Assembly: GCA_905160935.1 (NCBI GenBank)
Contig: CAJHZI010000307.1
Coordinates: forward strand, 1 to 64,000
Reading direction: 5' to 3'
Source: Enchytraeus crypticus
Lineage: Eukaryota > Annelida > Clitellata > Enchytraeida > Enchytraeidae
Length of the DNA: 64,000 nucleotides
Shown here: positions 35,789 through 47,560 of the stretch, in pieces
Layout of the letters: every line of letters starts with the position of its first letter
Position numbering within the stretch: position 1 is the stretch's first letter
Translations under genes and position numbers: made by a program
The notes under the pieces: generated by a model
Told to the model about the DNA's origin: nothing
The model's database searches: none
What the model saw: only the letters and a program-made list of their open reading frames with translations

Positions 35789-36048
35789 ATGTCTGTCGCT
35801 GAGAACAAGCTTGAGGAAGAGGAATGGTCTGTGGAATGCAGTGATGAGGAGAAGTACAAGATTGAGATAGATGATATGATACAGCTTTACACTGAAATAG
35901 CCAAGAGAGACATAGGCTGCGAGGGATCAAAGATAAAGTTGGAATGGAAACCTTCAAGGCGGCGAAGTCCGCCAAGAGTAGAACTGCCTATTGAGAAACA
36001 TGAAGAAGAGAAGAATGCTAAAGAGACTGATATTTCTATGCAAGATGA
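35789..36048 (+). CDS. PAGR1: PAGR1 exon 1
   Basis: MSVAENKLEEEEWSVECSDE starts the protein. A helical stretch (DDMIQLYTEIAKRD) and a basic SPPRVELP segment follow. Donor GA|GTATGT at 36049 leaves two bases that join A of exon 2 to make Glu. Confidence 0.9.
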
Positions 36049-37842
36049 GTATGTAATTCTATCAATTATTTGCACTTCAATTAATTTAGAATTGAAGCAA
36101 CTTACCTAAATTTAAGTTCAGTGATAGCTAACTTAGAAGTAAGGTAAATATTAATTGTACTGGAAGTATTTACTGGCTCAATAAATAGCCTAATAATTAA
36201 ATAGCAGAGCCTATGTGTAATGTCTAATAACTAAGTGCTGTAACGGACTGTTCCTGGATGCTGGAATAAATTCCTAAGTAGCTGTGGTCTCAATAGAAAT
36301 TAAGCTTCATTGCGTATTGCACGTTCATAATGGTAATGATAGTGAACGTAATGATCTAGATCATATTCACAAAATTTTTCCAGCATATTTGTAAATTTCA
36401 GTTTATGACTCTATATGTTTAGATATTTGGGATTTGGCAAATTATTTAGGCATCATATTGAAAAAAAAACACTTTAATCCTGCAGAACCTGAATCAAAAT
36501 GAGTACTTTAGATTTTATATACAATTATACATGTATATATTTGTAATTAATGGTACACTATAGATACATGTATATATTTGTAATTAATGGTATTTAATAT
36601 TGTACTGTTTGTCCAAAATTCGTCATGCAATATTCTGTAATCTTGGTTTTGTAATAATATTTTGTATTTTTAATAAAATATATTTATTATTTATGTCTTG
36701 TATTGCTTCAGAACTGCTGCAACTGTCACCCCAGGGTTTGATTTTGATGAGGTCTCTTCAGAATTGAAATCAGTGAGGCCTTCCAGGAAGCCTACAGGTT
36801 AATTATAATTATTATAGTACTAATAATACTAACAACCTCCGACAATTTCTGTAGCGGTGTCATGGTCAGTGACTGGTCTTTGAAAATACTTTACAGGTTC
36901 TGTGCAGACTATTTTCAATCCTTTCCAAGGTTAATAATATCTTTGATATTGATAGTGCCAACAGGCAGCAAGCTCCGATACCATCCATGGGCCCAAGGGG
37001 ATGTCCATCATTTGTTGACTAATCTGAACTTTGAACCCAGGCCACTTGCATCCAAGGTGAGCACTCTAGCAGTTACACCATATCCCTTTTCCAAATATAA
37101 AATTGTTATTTGGTATACATTGATGATTTATTAATACTGCTAAATTATTGCTATTTTTATAACTCTATGGGCTTGCAATACCTCTTCAGATGTTAAAATG
37201 GTCTGTACTGTTGTCTGTACATAACAACGTACATATTGTGTACACAATGACAATTTCCACAAAATTATTGCAAATAAGTGGAAGGTTTATGTCAGAAACC
37301 CTGTGAGCTGCATGCATGAATAGGAAACTCAAAGTTCTCAGAGTTATGTGGTGAGGAAACAGGCTGTTGAACATAAACTTAAGATACATTTACATAACTA
37401 AAATTTACTAAAATAGAAATTAATGAAATTTTAAAAACGATTAAATTCAAAGGAGCAACATCAGAAAGGGCATTCGGTTGGTGAGCGCCAAGTTTCCAGA
37501 AATTGCTACAAAAAACTTAAACGAATGGATAAACTAGACTGGAGAAAGTCTATTCGTATCCCGACCCTGGTTAAACTGGAATTTAAGGGAAGATGATAAT
37601 GAATTCAAAGGAAAAATTTAATTACAAAAAATAATCGTGTAACTATTTTGCTGATGATAACAGGAACACCGACACCGCGGTCAAACAAGAGAGTGGCCCG
37701 GCTCGACAAAATCATGGATGACATGAGACGACACGAGAGAATGGACAAAGAGTCGAGTATAACTTCTAAGTCAGCTCCATCTCCTAGAGGATCATCTCTA
37801 AGGACTCCGCAGAACAGGCGATCCGTTGTCAAGCAGTCGTAG
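35789..37842 (+). CDS. PAGR1: PAXIP1-associated glutamate-rich protein 1, complete three-exon model
   Basis: PAGR1 (PA1) is a nuclear partner of the BRCT protein PTIP/PAXIP1 and a subunit of the KMT2C/KMT2D H3K4 methyltransferase complexes; it also acts in damage signalling. Exons 35789-36048, 36712-36797 and 37664-37842 give 174 residues with agreeing phases. The start sits in a good context (CCACCATGT). Residues about 10-17 read EEEWSVECSDEE, the family's EEW.V.CSDEE hallmark. Exon 2 gives TPGFDFDE, matching TEFDFDDE. Exon 3 gives ARLDKIMDDMRRHERMDKE, matching the conserved ARLDK(V/I)..DM(K/R)RH segment. Human PAGR1 is longer (about 254 residues) because of an N-terminal extension. Confidence 0.9.
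36528..36592. repeat. Direct repeat of about 27 bp, two copies
   Basis: ACATGTATATATTTGTAATT followed by AATGGTA occurs twice, about 34 bp apart, in PAGR1 intron 1. Simple local duplication. Confidence 0.85.
36712..36797 (+). CDS. PAGR1: PAGR1 exon 2
   Basis: An 86-nt exon encoding TAATVTPGFDFDEVSSELKS and VRPSRKPT. Acceptor GCTTCAG at 36711, donor GTTAAT at 36798. Too short to stand out as an open frame. Confidence 0.86.
37010..37085 (-). mobile_element. tRNA-like SINE head, family G
   Basis: CTTTGAACCCAGGCCACTTG and CACTCTAGCAGTTACACCAT resemble 63.61-63.69 kb (CTTGAAACAAGGCCACCTGC, then TTCTAACCGATACGCC). The minus strand would read an A-box and a B-box. Intronic in PAGR1. Confidence 0.5.
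37444..37612 (+). mobile_element. Family D SINE flanked by an 11-bp target-site duplication
   Basis: AATTCAAAGGA occurs at 37,444-37,454 and again at 37,602-37,612. Between them is the family D body: AGAAAGGGCATTCGGTTGGT, ATTCGTATCCCGACCCTGG, and GGGAAGATGATAATG. The duplication shows a retroposition event and sets the true ends of the element. Confidence 0.85.
37664..37842 (+). CDS. PAGR1: PAGR1 exon 3
   Basis: Encodes TPTPRSNKRVARLDKIMDDM, RRHERMDKE and a Ser-rich tail ending VVKQS, TAG at 37840-37842. This helical ARLDK segment is the most conserved part of the family. A family D SINE with target-site duplication ends 52 bp before its acceptor. Confidence 0.9.
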
Positions 37843-40093
37843 CTGCGTGTAAACAAAGAGACAGCAATTCATCCAGGTGGATGGATAAGATATTAATTAA
37901 AAAGACTGTGAGACTATGCTACATTGAGACAGACAGAGGAAGGGTTGTGGAATATTAACTTAACTGATAATATTCATTAGCAAATGATGCCTTGATGCAA
38001 ATGAGTCCTTTTCAATGTCAATTTATAAATTTGAATACTCTGGAGGTACAGGAAAAGCATTTTATCTGGGTGCTTCTCTCTCTCTCTCCCAGTGTTTTAC
38101 ATATTGATGATCCAAAGTACATATTATTTCTATTGTTATTATTATTGTTTTCATATTATTGTGGCCACATTCAGGTTCATTGGAGTTCACTCCACAGACC
38201 AACAAGTTGTTCACAAATGTAGACCTTTACCAAACTTCATTTCATTGTACCATTTTGCTTCCAAAGGTATTGACAGCTGTGGTTGTTTCCATCACCTTCC
38301 TTGGCACTATGCCTGTGTATTAGTCTTACAAGATGTGCAGTATATGCATTTGGTTTTTTCTGGGTTTCTTTTGGATTGGGCACAAGATTGTGACCCACTA
38401 TCATTACTTTTGCTTGCTTTTATTTATGGTAACTCAATTGTGTTTTGTGGAAAGTCTGTCCTCTTTCTGACAGAGAAAGGTTTAATTTAAAGTCTATAGG
38501 ACGCAGCCCATATATTTTAAATTTGAAAGGTTTCAAATGCTATTTCTAAGTAATACTACAAGTAAAATAGGAATGGATGTAAGCGTTAAAAAGGTTATGA
38601 TTTGCAAAAATGTCTCTTTGATCTGAAATTTAAAAGTCCAGGCAGGAATTAATGTTCGGTCATGTATATTTGTATATAATTAACGTTTTCTGATGCATAG
38701 TAATGGTATGTAATAAGTGTACAAGTAGTTCTGTTTGAGAATACTGCATAAATCATTGAACCACAGCTTTTTGTTAGTTTAATAAATATTACATGAACAA
38801 CAATCCCTATGTTCTCAACTTTTCACATCATCCTTGTAAACTGATTTTTAGTTATATTCTCGAATATTTACTATTAATACTGGAAAGCAAGTAGCCAGAT
38901 TTTTGTGATATTAACATATAAAATGTAAATATTATATGTTATGCCAATTCAAGAAATAGGTACAACCAGTTGCTAAAGGAATTCTTTTCTATATTGATAT
39001 CTATCAAGAAATATATCAAGTTATATTCCAAGAAAGCATTGCTGTAATGAGTAACTAATTTGTATAACTATTATATACATGTAGAATTGGTTTGACCGGT
39101 GATTTGTACAGCATAGCTTCCCTATCCATCTTCACAGGTGCACATTCTAAATCATGGTAGCTCTAGATTCAATTTCTTATCTAGTTATGAAAAAGTCATA
39201 TTTTAAAAGTCAAGAAACCCTTGTACATTCTTTTGAAACAAATTGGTATGCAATGGGTGATTGTTTGTGAATTTGAAGATTATAAAAGAATACGGAACTC
39301 AGTGTTATTCAACATATGACTAGTTCATATTCAGAAATTATATTCCAAGATATCTTCAATTCAAGACAATTTTCATTGGCACATCTCTTGTGAAGATCAG
39401 CTTCAGAGCCAGGAATCTCTATTATGAGCATAGCAAATAACTTAAAAATTTGAAATAAATGATATTTAGATGATAAAAATCATAAAAAATTATTTTTTAT
39501 ACATGCTTTTCACTTGATTAGTAATTATAAATGGAAGTTGAGAGGTATTTCAGAACACATATTTTCATAATTAGAGCTCTTTCCCAGTAAGGGGCATTAA
39601 GGTTTCTGGCATGGTCTTGTTTCAAAGATTAAGATCAGTTTTCAGGCATGGTCTTGTTTCTAAGATCATCTGTGGATGAGGAAAAAGGCAGTAAGCTATC
39701 AGCATTTATGCAAGCTAACGCTTGTAATAATATGAAATGGTTCACGCTCTATTACATTGGCACAAGAAAGACTGAGAAATTATTGCATTTAATACTGTTG
39801 CCCTGTATACTGCCATCAGCAAACATTACTGTCATTCTGTCAACACCGTCATAACATGTATCGGTTTTTTGGCTACTTTGGCAGTAACACCTGTTATATA
39901 ACTAGCTAATCATGTCTGATTATAATAATAATTATCAGCTGTCAGTATCTTTGTAGTACAGAAACAGACATTAAATTTTTAAATTTCATCCTGTCAAGCT
40001 GCACTAATCTGACTTATGGGAATATGCTTGTAACTCCTCTACTGTACAATACCAAAATCCATTTGTCCGCTGCCACATGCAACAGTATTCCAT
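37843..40093. other. Gene-free stretch between PAGR1 and RPS2 3' ends
   Basis: The two genes converge here. I see PAGR1 3' UTR candidates only (an AATAAA near 38,781). At 39,607-39,668 there is a direct duplication around GGCATGGTCTTGTTTC. No conserved coding segment seen. Confidence 0.55.
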
Positions 40094-40099
40094 TTTATT
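40094..40099 (-). terminator. RPS2 poly(A) signal AATAAA
   Basis: The canonical hexamer reads AATAAA on the minus strand, 63 nt beyond the RPS2 stop codon. A short 3' UTR fits a ribosomal protein mRNA. Confidence 0.7.
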
Positions 40100-40161
40100 T
40101 CATAGCATCACGTACACGAAATTAACCACCACATACTAATATAGTCATTGCAGCAGTTCTG

Positions 40162-40824
40162 CTAATAAGCCTTCTGTTCCTGACGCTGACTTGTGCGGTC
40201 ACGAGAGTGGTTCTTCATCAGATAGTCAGTGAACTCCTGATACGGAGGCTTCACAAACACCGTCTCCTTCCACAGGTCAGGAGTGAGGTAGCTGTAGGTT
40301 GCCGCTATAGCGTTGTACGTAGCCATGGCAAAGTTACCTAGCGTAGCCGTCTGACCGGTGGCTGCGGTGTAGCAGTCGTCGATGCCAGCCATGTGCAGCA
40401 GTTTCTTGGGCACCGGAGCGCTGACGATACCGGTACCTCTTGGGGCCGGGATGAGCCGCACCAAAACCGAGCCACACTTTCCAGTCACTTTACACGGCAC
40501 GGTGTGCGGCTTACCGATCTTATTACCCCAGTAGCCACGACGAACTGGTACAATGGAAAGTTTGGCAAGGATAATAGCACCACGAATGGCAGTGGCCACT
40601 TCTTTTGAACATTTCACTCCCAGCCCCACGTGACCGTTGTAGTCGCCAATGGCAACGAACGCCTTGAAGCGTGTTCGTTGTCCAGCACGGGTTTGTTTCT
40701 GCACAGGCATGATCTTGAGGACCTCGTCTTTCAACGTTGAGCCCAGGAAGTAGTCAATGATTTCACACTCCTTGATGGGAAGGGAAAACAAGTAGATCTC
40801 CTCGATCGTCTTAATCTTCAAATC
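40162..40824 (-). CDS. RPS2: RPS2 exon 2, folded domain
   Basis: Begins [19 protein letters not shown] after TTTGTGTAG and ends RQEQKAY with TAG at 40164-40162. Contains the S5 double-stranded RNA-binding fold and the S5 C-terminal domain. The last 12 residues differ from vertebrates. Confidence 0.98.
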   Translation of the reverse strand, partial: DLKIKTIEEIYLFSLPIKECEIIDYFLGSTLKDEVLKIMPVQKQTRAGQRTRFKAFVAIGDYNGHVGLGVKCSKEVATAIRGAIILAKLSIVPVRRGYWGNKIGKPHTVPCKVTGKCGSVLVRLIPAPRGTGIVSAPVPKKLLHMAGIDDCYTAATGQTATLGNFAMATYNAIAATYSYLTPDLWKETVFVKPPYQEFTDYLMKNHSRDRTSQRQEQKAY

Positions 40825-43800
40825 CTACACAAAGTAAGAAAACGTCAGAATAATTATTTAATTGGATGAATTTAATCAGAATTTAAATCACTAATATAGT
40901 TGTAATACTAATAATTACTAATACTAATAAGTTAAAATTACATAGACTCTTGCATCAATATAACATTTATAAAATGCCACAGCTCAAGTAGGGCGGGTAT
41001 GGATGAGGGATGGGCTTTCAGGGGCAAAAACCTACATTTTACATCTGTTATTAAAACCATGCATAATTTCATGATAAGCTTTCAAAGTGCATAAAAAGCC
41101 ATCTCTCTCTCTCTTAGTGCACTGACTACTGGCAGGTCTATGGTACACAACGCCTCCACTCTTCTCTGTCTTCCGCCTTCCTCTTCATTTCCACATATTC
41201 GTGGGTCTTTAAATCATCTAACATACCTAATCTCGGCCTGCCCCTGCCTCTTTTTCTTTCCATTCTACCTTCTATGACCTCTTTTAATAGACCTTCCCCC
41301 CTTAGAATGTGTCCTATCCATCTCTTCTTCCTATTTCTTAATACATTTATGAACTGTCTATCTGTGCCAACTCTCTCCAGGACTTCCTCATTTGTAACCT
41401 TTTGAGTCCAGCTAATCCTCTCCATTCTTCTCAAAATCCACATTTCCAATGCCTCCAGTTTCCTAATATCTTCCTTCCTTAAGGTCCATGTTTCACATCC
41501 ATACAATAGCGTGGTCCAAACCAAAGTTTTCACTATCTTTATCTTTGTGTCTTTCTTTAGACTTTTGTTAATAGTTCTTTTCTACTACCAAAGGCCGCTT
41601 TTGCTTGTGAAATCCTACTGCATATTTCTGTCTCACATTTCCCATCATCGGTTATAGTATGACCCAAATATTTGAAACTCCTTACCTGTTCCAATTTCGT
41701 ACCATTTATTGTGATATTAACTTCACCATTATTATTGGACACTCTCATAGCCTTGATCTTTTTTATATTAATCTTCATGCCATTTCTTAGGGCCGTATCA
41801 TTCAGCCTATCCATTATCTTCTGCAATCCAATCTCGCTGCCTGCTACCATTCCTTGGTCATCTGCAAATCGTACATCTTGTAACAAATTCCCTCCTACTT
41901 TTATTCCTTCTTCCAAGTCTTCCATGGCTTCCTCCATCATTGCCTCAGCGTAAATGTTAAACAGCAGCGGCGAAATGCTACAACCTTGTCTTACTCCACG
42001 TCCTATTTCACCTTCTTCTGAGTATTCTTGTTGGATTTTGATTACTGCTCTTTGATTCATGTACAAGTTCAAAAAATTAGTCTTCTATCTCTCCAGTCAA
42101 TTCCTATTCTTTTTAAGATATTCATCATCGTTATCCAATCAATCCTGTCAAAGGCCTTCTCGAAATCTACAAAGCATACAAAAACGTCATTTCCATATTC
42201 TAAGCTTCTTTCGCAAAGAATCTGCATTACTCCTATTGCTTCTCTTGTACCGCATCCTTTCCTAAAACCATATTGTGTCTTGCTCAGTATCATCTCTGCT
42301 TTCAACTGAATGCGATTATTTACTTTCTTCGATGCAAGAGGTATTAAGCTGATTGTTCTGTAATCCGAACACTCCACAGCATTGGCTTTTTTGGGAATTG
42401 GAATCATCACTGACTTGGTAAAGTCGTCTGGCCAAATACCTGCACTGTACACTTCCATACATACCTCCATTAACTTTTTGAGTGTTTCTCCTTCCAACAT
42501 TTTCAAGAATTCTGCTGGGATTTCATCTATTCCGTCTGCCTTCCCCTTCTTCATACTGTTAATTGCAGAATAAATTTCCTCCTTCATTAAATCGGGGTCC
42601 CTTTTATCGTCTTCTATGATATTCTCTTCTTCTATTTTAAAATCCTCTTGAACTGGTTTCGCAGCCTTATCATACAATTCATCTAAATATTCTCTCCATC
42701 TTTCTTTTACTTCTTCCAGCTCTATCTTCAATTCCCCATGTTTTCCCATTATAGTAATGTTCTTTGCATCTCCTTTTTTTTCTTATCAGTTAAAAAGCCA
42801 TAGGCCCATTAAATAGGAGCTGTACCTTAAAGAAGATGCATTTGAAGTACACATTTTTGAAAGTTGTAGACATACAAGTAGGCCTATATCTGAAGATACC
42901 AGTTTAGCCGCTTTATTACATATGTTATGACAATTTAACTGTGAAGTCTAGAAACGGTTTAAATTTCTGTGAAAACTGCAGATAAATTCCATCACAGCAA
43001 TTAATTTTAAAAAAACATATTGTGTAAGTTAAGATGCATTTCTGTCAACCAGTGGTTAAGGAGGCCTGGGCCTAAAAAATTCTGACCATTCCCCTAGCTC
43101 TCAATTCCCACTTTAACCTGTCAACAGTTTTGAATCACCCCCCCCCAAAGAACCTCAAGTTTCTGGTAGCAATTTCTCCATTCAGGAATAATTTTCAAAC
43201 GTTTGTTTTCAGCATAAAGCAACAGGAGATAATTTATAAATTAAACTAAAAATTAATGCAAGAGAATAGTAGAGAATTGCAGATATACATACATGTATAC
43301 TGAATTTCTGGGTGGAAGAATAATAATTCTCAATATGAAAAACAGCAAGCTTATTGTCCAGTGTGCCATATATAACTTTTGCAGCTTTGGATTCAATAAA
43401 GTGCAGGGAAAGCTTTGAAATACTTCTTTCATTATGAAGTATTCTGATGCCAAATATTATGATTCAAATTTCTATTTGGGCCTGTTCCAGTAGTAAATTC
43501 AAACAACCTTAATGTCTACCCTCAGAACACATGCCTGCAGAAATTTTATTTGAAAATATACTAACTCAACAACGAGACTTCTTTTTATGGTCTACATTTT
43601 TTAAAAATCAATATGTAACATATGATCCAACAACATTCCTGCAATTTTAAAGTTGTCATGGCTGGGTGATTAAAGATGAAAACTATGAAAATACATCAAC
43701 GAGAATAAAGAAGCCAACATCATCCAGTCCGTTACAATACTAAAATTGTAGTAGTTAAATAGCTTACTGTTTCACACCAAGATAAGGAATTTTAATAAGT

Positions 43801-44514
43801 GTAATATTAGCACCTGCAAGGACTGTTAACGTTTTCACTAGAGTGTGAAAAGAGAGTTGTATAAATACTTCACATCTTAATATTCTAAAATCTTAATTAC
43901 ATTTATGGTTATTTAACATAGGATCTAGTTTCACATAGCTCCCTCTCTATAGTGTTCTGCCAAGTTGCAGGTCCAAGGTATATACTCATACTCAAAGTCT
44001 ACTTTCATGCTAAATAGAGAGCACTTCATAGATCAACAGCTTAATCTCTTTACAAAAGGTTATGCCATAGCCATACCTCATGTAGCCTATAGATCTCGGG
44101 AAAAATATTGCTTCTGAGGTGATTTCCTGTTGCCTTCCTCAGGTTTTTGCTTTGTCGCCTGCCTCTTACGAAGCATGCAGTTAATGGTTGGTCTATTCTC
44201 ACAGAACTAATAATGGTTTAATCAAATTATAACTATTATTATTTCATTTTACATACTTAGATTCTTCATTTTACACAGATGATATAAAATTATATATTAC
44301 TCACAGTTTAGTCTAAATATTAGGTCTAAGCAATTTCATAGAAGGATTCACAGAGTCGTAAGTTCAGTCTATAAGCTGGGCACAACCACACAACTACAAC
44401 TGAAACATACAGCGAAACCAGTAAAGTTATCTAAAATGACTGCCATATGCAACATAGAAATAGAAAAGAGCATATCACGTATAAAAAATAACCTCACAGA
44501 ACAAACCGAGAGAC

Positions 44515-44591
<77 letters not shown>

Positions 44592-44831
44592 CTTTTAACA
44601 CACATCAAGATCAGTTTATACCGAAACATGTTATACCTTAACTAGACGACCAAGCTTAGTTACAGGAACCCATTCTTTGTCTCCTTCTTTGCCACCACGA
44701 GGTCCACGACCTCCTCTTCCACCGCGGCCTCCACGTCCACCACGTCCTCGACCGCCACGGCCACCCCTGCCTCGTTCTCCGGAGCCAAATCCGCCTCTAA
44801 ATCCTCCACGAGCAGCTCCTTCATCTGCCAT
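40162..44831 (-). CDS. RPS2: 40S ribosomal protein S2 (uS5), complete two-exon model
   Basis: uS5 lies near the mRNA entry of the small subunit and supports decoding fidelity. Exons 44831-44637 and 40824-40162 join in phase 0 to give 285 residues, against about 293 in human. The N-terminal 55 residues are Gly/Arg-rich with many RGG units, a known methylation target in RPS2. The core follows with [55 protein letters not shown] and [20 protein letters not shown], nearly identical to animal RPS2. The 3.8-kb intron contains a LINE in the same orientation and an (AT)n run. The 5' UTR carries a pyrimidine run (TCTTTTCC about 20 nt before the ATG) that could be part of a TOP element. Confidence 0.97.
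41100..42785 (-). mobile_element. Non-LTR retrotransposon (RT and C-terminal part), 5' truncated, in RPS2 intron
   Basis: Minus-strand frames run 42,749-42,069 (RT fingers and palm, [24 protein letters not shown]), then 42,072-41,557 ([14 protein letters not shown] and the catalytic FADD), then 41,533-41,138 ([34 protein letters not shown]). The frame breaks between the three parts. No endonuclease domain is present, so the copy is 5' truncated near 42,785. This C-terminal style is common in invertebrate LINEs. The 3' end is the source of the shorter family F tails. Confidence 0.88.
43945..44210. mobile_element. Dispersed repeat, family C
   Basis: Shares GGTCCAAGGTATATACTCAT, GATCAACAGCTTAATCTCTT and TTTCCTGTTGCCTTCCTCAG with the other copies. 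Lies in the RPS2 intron. Confidence 0.7.
44515..44591. repeat. (AT)n microsatellite beside RPS2 exon 1
   Basis: About 37 AT dinucleotides, ending 45 bp from the exon 1 donor inside the intron. Confidence 0.95.
44637..44831 (-). CDS. RPS2: RPS2 exon 1, RGG-rich N-terminus
   Basis: Starts [20 protein letters not shown], continues with RGGRGG repeats and ends [14 protein letters not shown] before [20 protein letters not shown] is the universal eukaryotic RPS2 start of the folded domain. Confidence 0.97.
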
Positions 44832-45040
44832 GTTTACAAAAATATTCTCGGAAAAGACTGAGAAATAAGAACTGGAAATTGAAACTATTTCTTTATTCTT
44901 TTAATTCTTTTTTAGTGAGTTTAACTTCAAGGTCAGAAACCGAAGGGCTTCTTTTCAAGGCGTCAGGTGTACCACGGCATACCGTCCTGAAACCCGTTCA
45001 TCGCCGTAGTTAATCAAGTAAGCGACCAATCAAAGCAGAA

Positions 45041-45138
45041 GTCTGAATTATTGTGTTCTCAGACTAAGAATGTCTTTAAGCGTACGTAGGGACGTACGCT
45101 TAAAGACATCCTGAGTCTGAGAACACAATCATTCAGAC
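45041..45138. repeat. Near-perfect hairpin 0.2 kb upstream of RPS2
   Basis: Arms 45,041-45,087 and 45,092-45,138 pair at 44 of 47 positions around a 4-nt centre. The inner part is TCTTTAAGCGTACGT and its complement. Lies about 210-307 bp upstream of the RPS2 ATG, and a family A SINE follows directly at 45,143. Confidence 0.9.
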
Positions 45139-45142
45139 GTTT

Positions 45143-45375
45143 TTTTTGTAACGTCATGAAGTTTTAAATGACAGATCCTGTGGTGAATTTAACCCTCGTG
45201 GGTTCGAATCCCAGCCGCGCTGATTTTTAAAAGTAAAATCTCGGACATTCACTGAACTAGTTACACGAAAAAATGGTCTAAATTGCCTGAAGTTTTAAAT
45301 ATGCTGTAGGCCTATTAAATATGATTTAGATATAAACACATTTGATCATTTCACTATAATGCGTGTTTACTTACT
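45143..45375 (+). mobile_element. tRNA-derived SINE, family A
   Basis: GTAACGTCATGAAGTTTTAA, AATGACAGATCCTG, B-box GGGTTCGAATCCC at 45,200 and the CTCGGACATTCACTG body. The 5' A-box part is replaced by a T run next to the hairpin, so this copy is 5' truncated. Confidence 0.83.
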
Positions 45376-45537
45376 TTACTTAGCCTACTAAGTGAAATAC
45401 TGTATGATCCAAACAGTCTCAGGGCCGGGTTCCTAAAACCAGAGCGAACGCCTGCGGCTAACCACACCTCAGATGAGTATCACTGGTTAGGATATGCTGC
45501 TAGGATAGTTCAGTCTTCATTACTGAACTGCTGAACT

Positions 45538-45680
45538 GCTGGAGCCTGTGGCGATGTCGGCATGATATTCGATCGCGGATCAGTATGTGCGGGGTTCAAA
45601 TTCTGGGCTCGCCCGTTACTGACATAGCTTTCGAGTGAGGAAACAGACGTTAACATTAGCCTTACCAACGTTTTAAACTG
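45538..45680 (+). mobile_element. tRNA-derived SINE, family B
   Basis: A-box-like TGGCGATGTCGGCATGA, B-box-like GGGTTCAAATTC, body GCTTTCGAGTGAGGAAACAG. Plus orientation. Confidence 0.85.
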
Positions 45681-46219
45681 CAAATGAACAATATGAAAAA
45701 CTTCTTTTTTGGAAACTGTCATTTAAAGTGTCATGGCCATGCAGTGATCGACCGACTGATCGTGACTGTTTTATATGTTCCTAGAACGTCGACTTCATTT
45801 TGTTAATTGCCATATCTCTAATTGCCAGCAATCTTTATTAAACATGATTAATATATAATTCCAGGAGCAATGTAAACTCTCAGTTTCTTTTATAGTCATT
45901 TAAGAAAATATTTAAAATTAATATAAGAGAAAGATTGGTACGACTTCTCAGATATTTATATCACACCATAGTGATATCTATGGCAGTCTATAAATATCAT
46001 CTTATTAACTAGTAATTGGAATTGAAATATTTTTGGATGCTATAGCCTATATACATGTATAGCTATACCTTGACCACTGATGAATAGATCAATCGTATAT
46101 GTACTGAACGTGTCGATGGAAAGTAATATACTTGTAGATAGTAAGAGGCGACGAAACAAAAACCGAAAAAGGCAAACCACTTCCCCCAAAAGCTACATTA
46201 ATTTCTTAAAAGCTATATA

Positions 46220-46224
<5 letters not shown>

Positions 46225-46255
<31 letters not shown>
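46225..46255. repeat. (GA)n microsatellite
   Basis: About 15 GA dinucleotides without interruption. Confidence 0.95.
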
Positions 46256-46257
<2 letters not shown>

Positions 46258-47504
46258 TTAACTGTGACTATTAACACGCGCATATTTCAGGAGGGAGGAA
46301 GGGGGTGAGGGCATCAGGCATTTCGCGATCGACTTCTTGAGGGCATCGAGTGGACATAAGGTTAAGAACCCCGGGCCTGCTCTATAGCTATAGCCACACT
46401 ACAGGCCTATAGTTTTCAGGAACAAGGCACATATGCTGCTGTAGATATTGAAATAACAAAATAAAAATTCCACTCAGTCCACTGTAAATGACGCGACGTC
46501 CTTAATTGTTGCGGGAAGTCGTTGAAAACTGAAAAGTTATTGACCTGTCAAAGTCGTCCTAGCAGAGTGCAAACTCGTTACGGTTATAAATTAGTTACGA
46601 TATTACTAATGGCTTGCATGTAAACAATTGTACGCGTATTGCATGCTTGACCGGGATGATGAGTGCTGTAATAGAGCGTAGTGTAAATCGATGGCATAAT
46701 CAAGTTAACATGATATATGAAAGTGTCGATACATTAAGCCTATGTACATCTAGTCAGGATAATTAAATATACACGTGATTCTGAATTTCTGACTATCTAT
46801 TTTGTTACATCTACAGATAAACGTAAAAGAAGATATATGTTGTTACCTGCATTATAAATAAAAATATGTACTTTTTTGCAGTAAGCTTATATTACACAAA
46901 AAGAATATATTAAGAAACTACAAATGTCAGTGTTTATTTCTTTCATGAGTTTTAGATAGGGAAGAACTTGAAAAGTCCTGGGAGTTGGGCCGGGTGCGGC
47001 ATGCATGGGCTAAAGGAGAAAGCTTTGATAAGTATACAACGTTAAATGGTATACACGCACCTATTGTATTTACTTTACTGCATTTTCCATAACAATATTA
47101 CTTACATTCACTTATTTTTCAGTAACCCAGAATATACCGCTCTCGCACACTTTAGTTAGATACTTCTGCTCCGCATGTAAACTTAAAAAACATGACATAA
47201 CTAAGTGCAAGACAATAAAGTATAATTCAATCGTTTCACGCTTGAAAGGCTACATCTTTCTCGACTTGAGACATCGATTACCTATAATGGCGCAGGACCC
47301 GATACAGCGAAGGTGTATTGCACTAACAAATCAATTCTTACAAATATATCACCAACATTTGATTAAAAGTCATTTTCTCACTGTCAGTTTCGAGATATAT
47401 TGCTCTCTACTCTAAATTATGCAATCAATTTAGACACAGACGAGTCAAATTTATACGAAAGATATGCAAAATTCAGTACCCAGTAATGTAGGCTACTTTT
47501 TAAC

Positions 47505-47560
47505 CAGGGTCGGAATACGAATAGATAGCTTTTCCATTCCTTTTCATTTCCATAATTGTA
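47505..47560 (-). mobile_element. Family D fragment
   Basis: TTTTTAACCAGGGTCGGAAT followed by ACGAATAGATAG matches the family D core (ACCCTGGTTAAA, ATTCGTATCC) on the minus strand. Only the core remains. Confidence 0.6.

Noticed and set aside
38092..38490. 132-residue plus-strand open frame downstream of PAGR1
   Set aside because: No family resemblance, no splice link, low-complexity start; more likely 3' UTR or intergenic chance.
44677..44868. Pro/Arg-rich plus-strand open frame
   Set aside because: It is the complement of the RGG-coding part of RPS2 exon 1.
46360..46390. GGTTAAGAACCCCGGGCCTG recalls a hAT transposon terminal repeat
   Set aside because: No partner inverted end or 8-bp duplication was found nearby, so no element can be defined.
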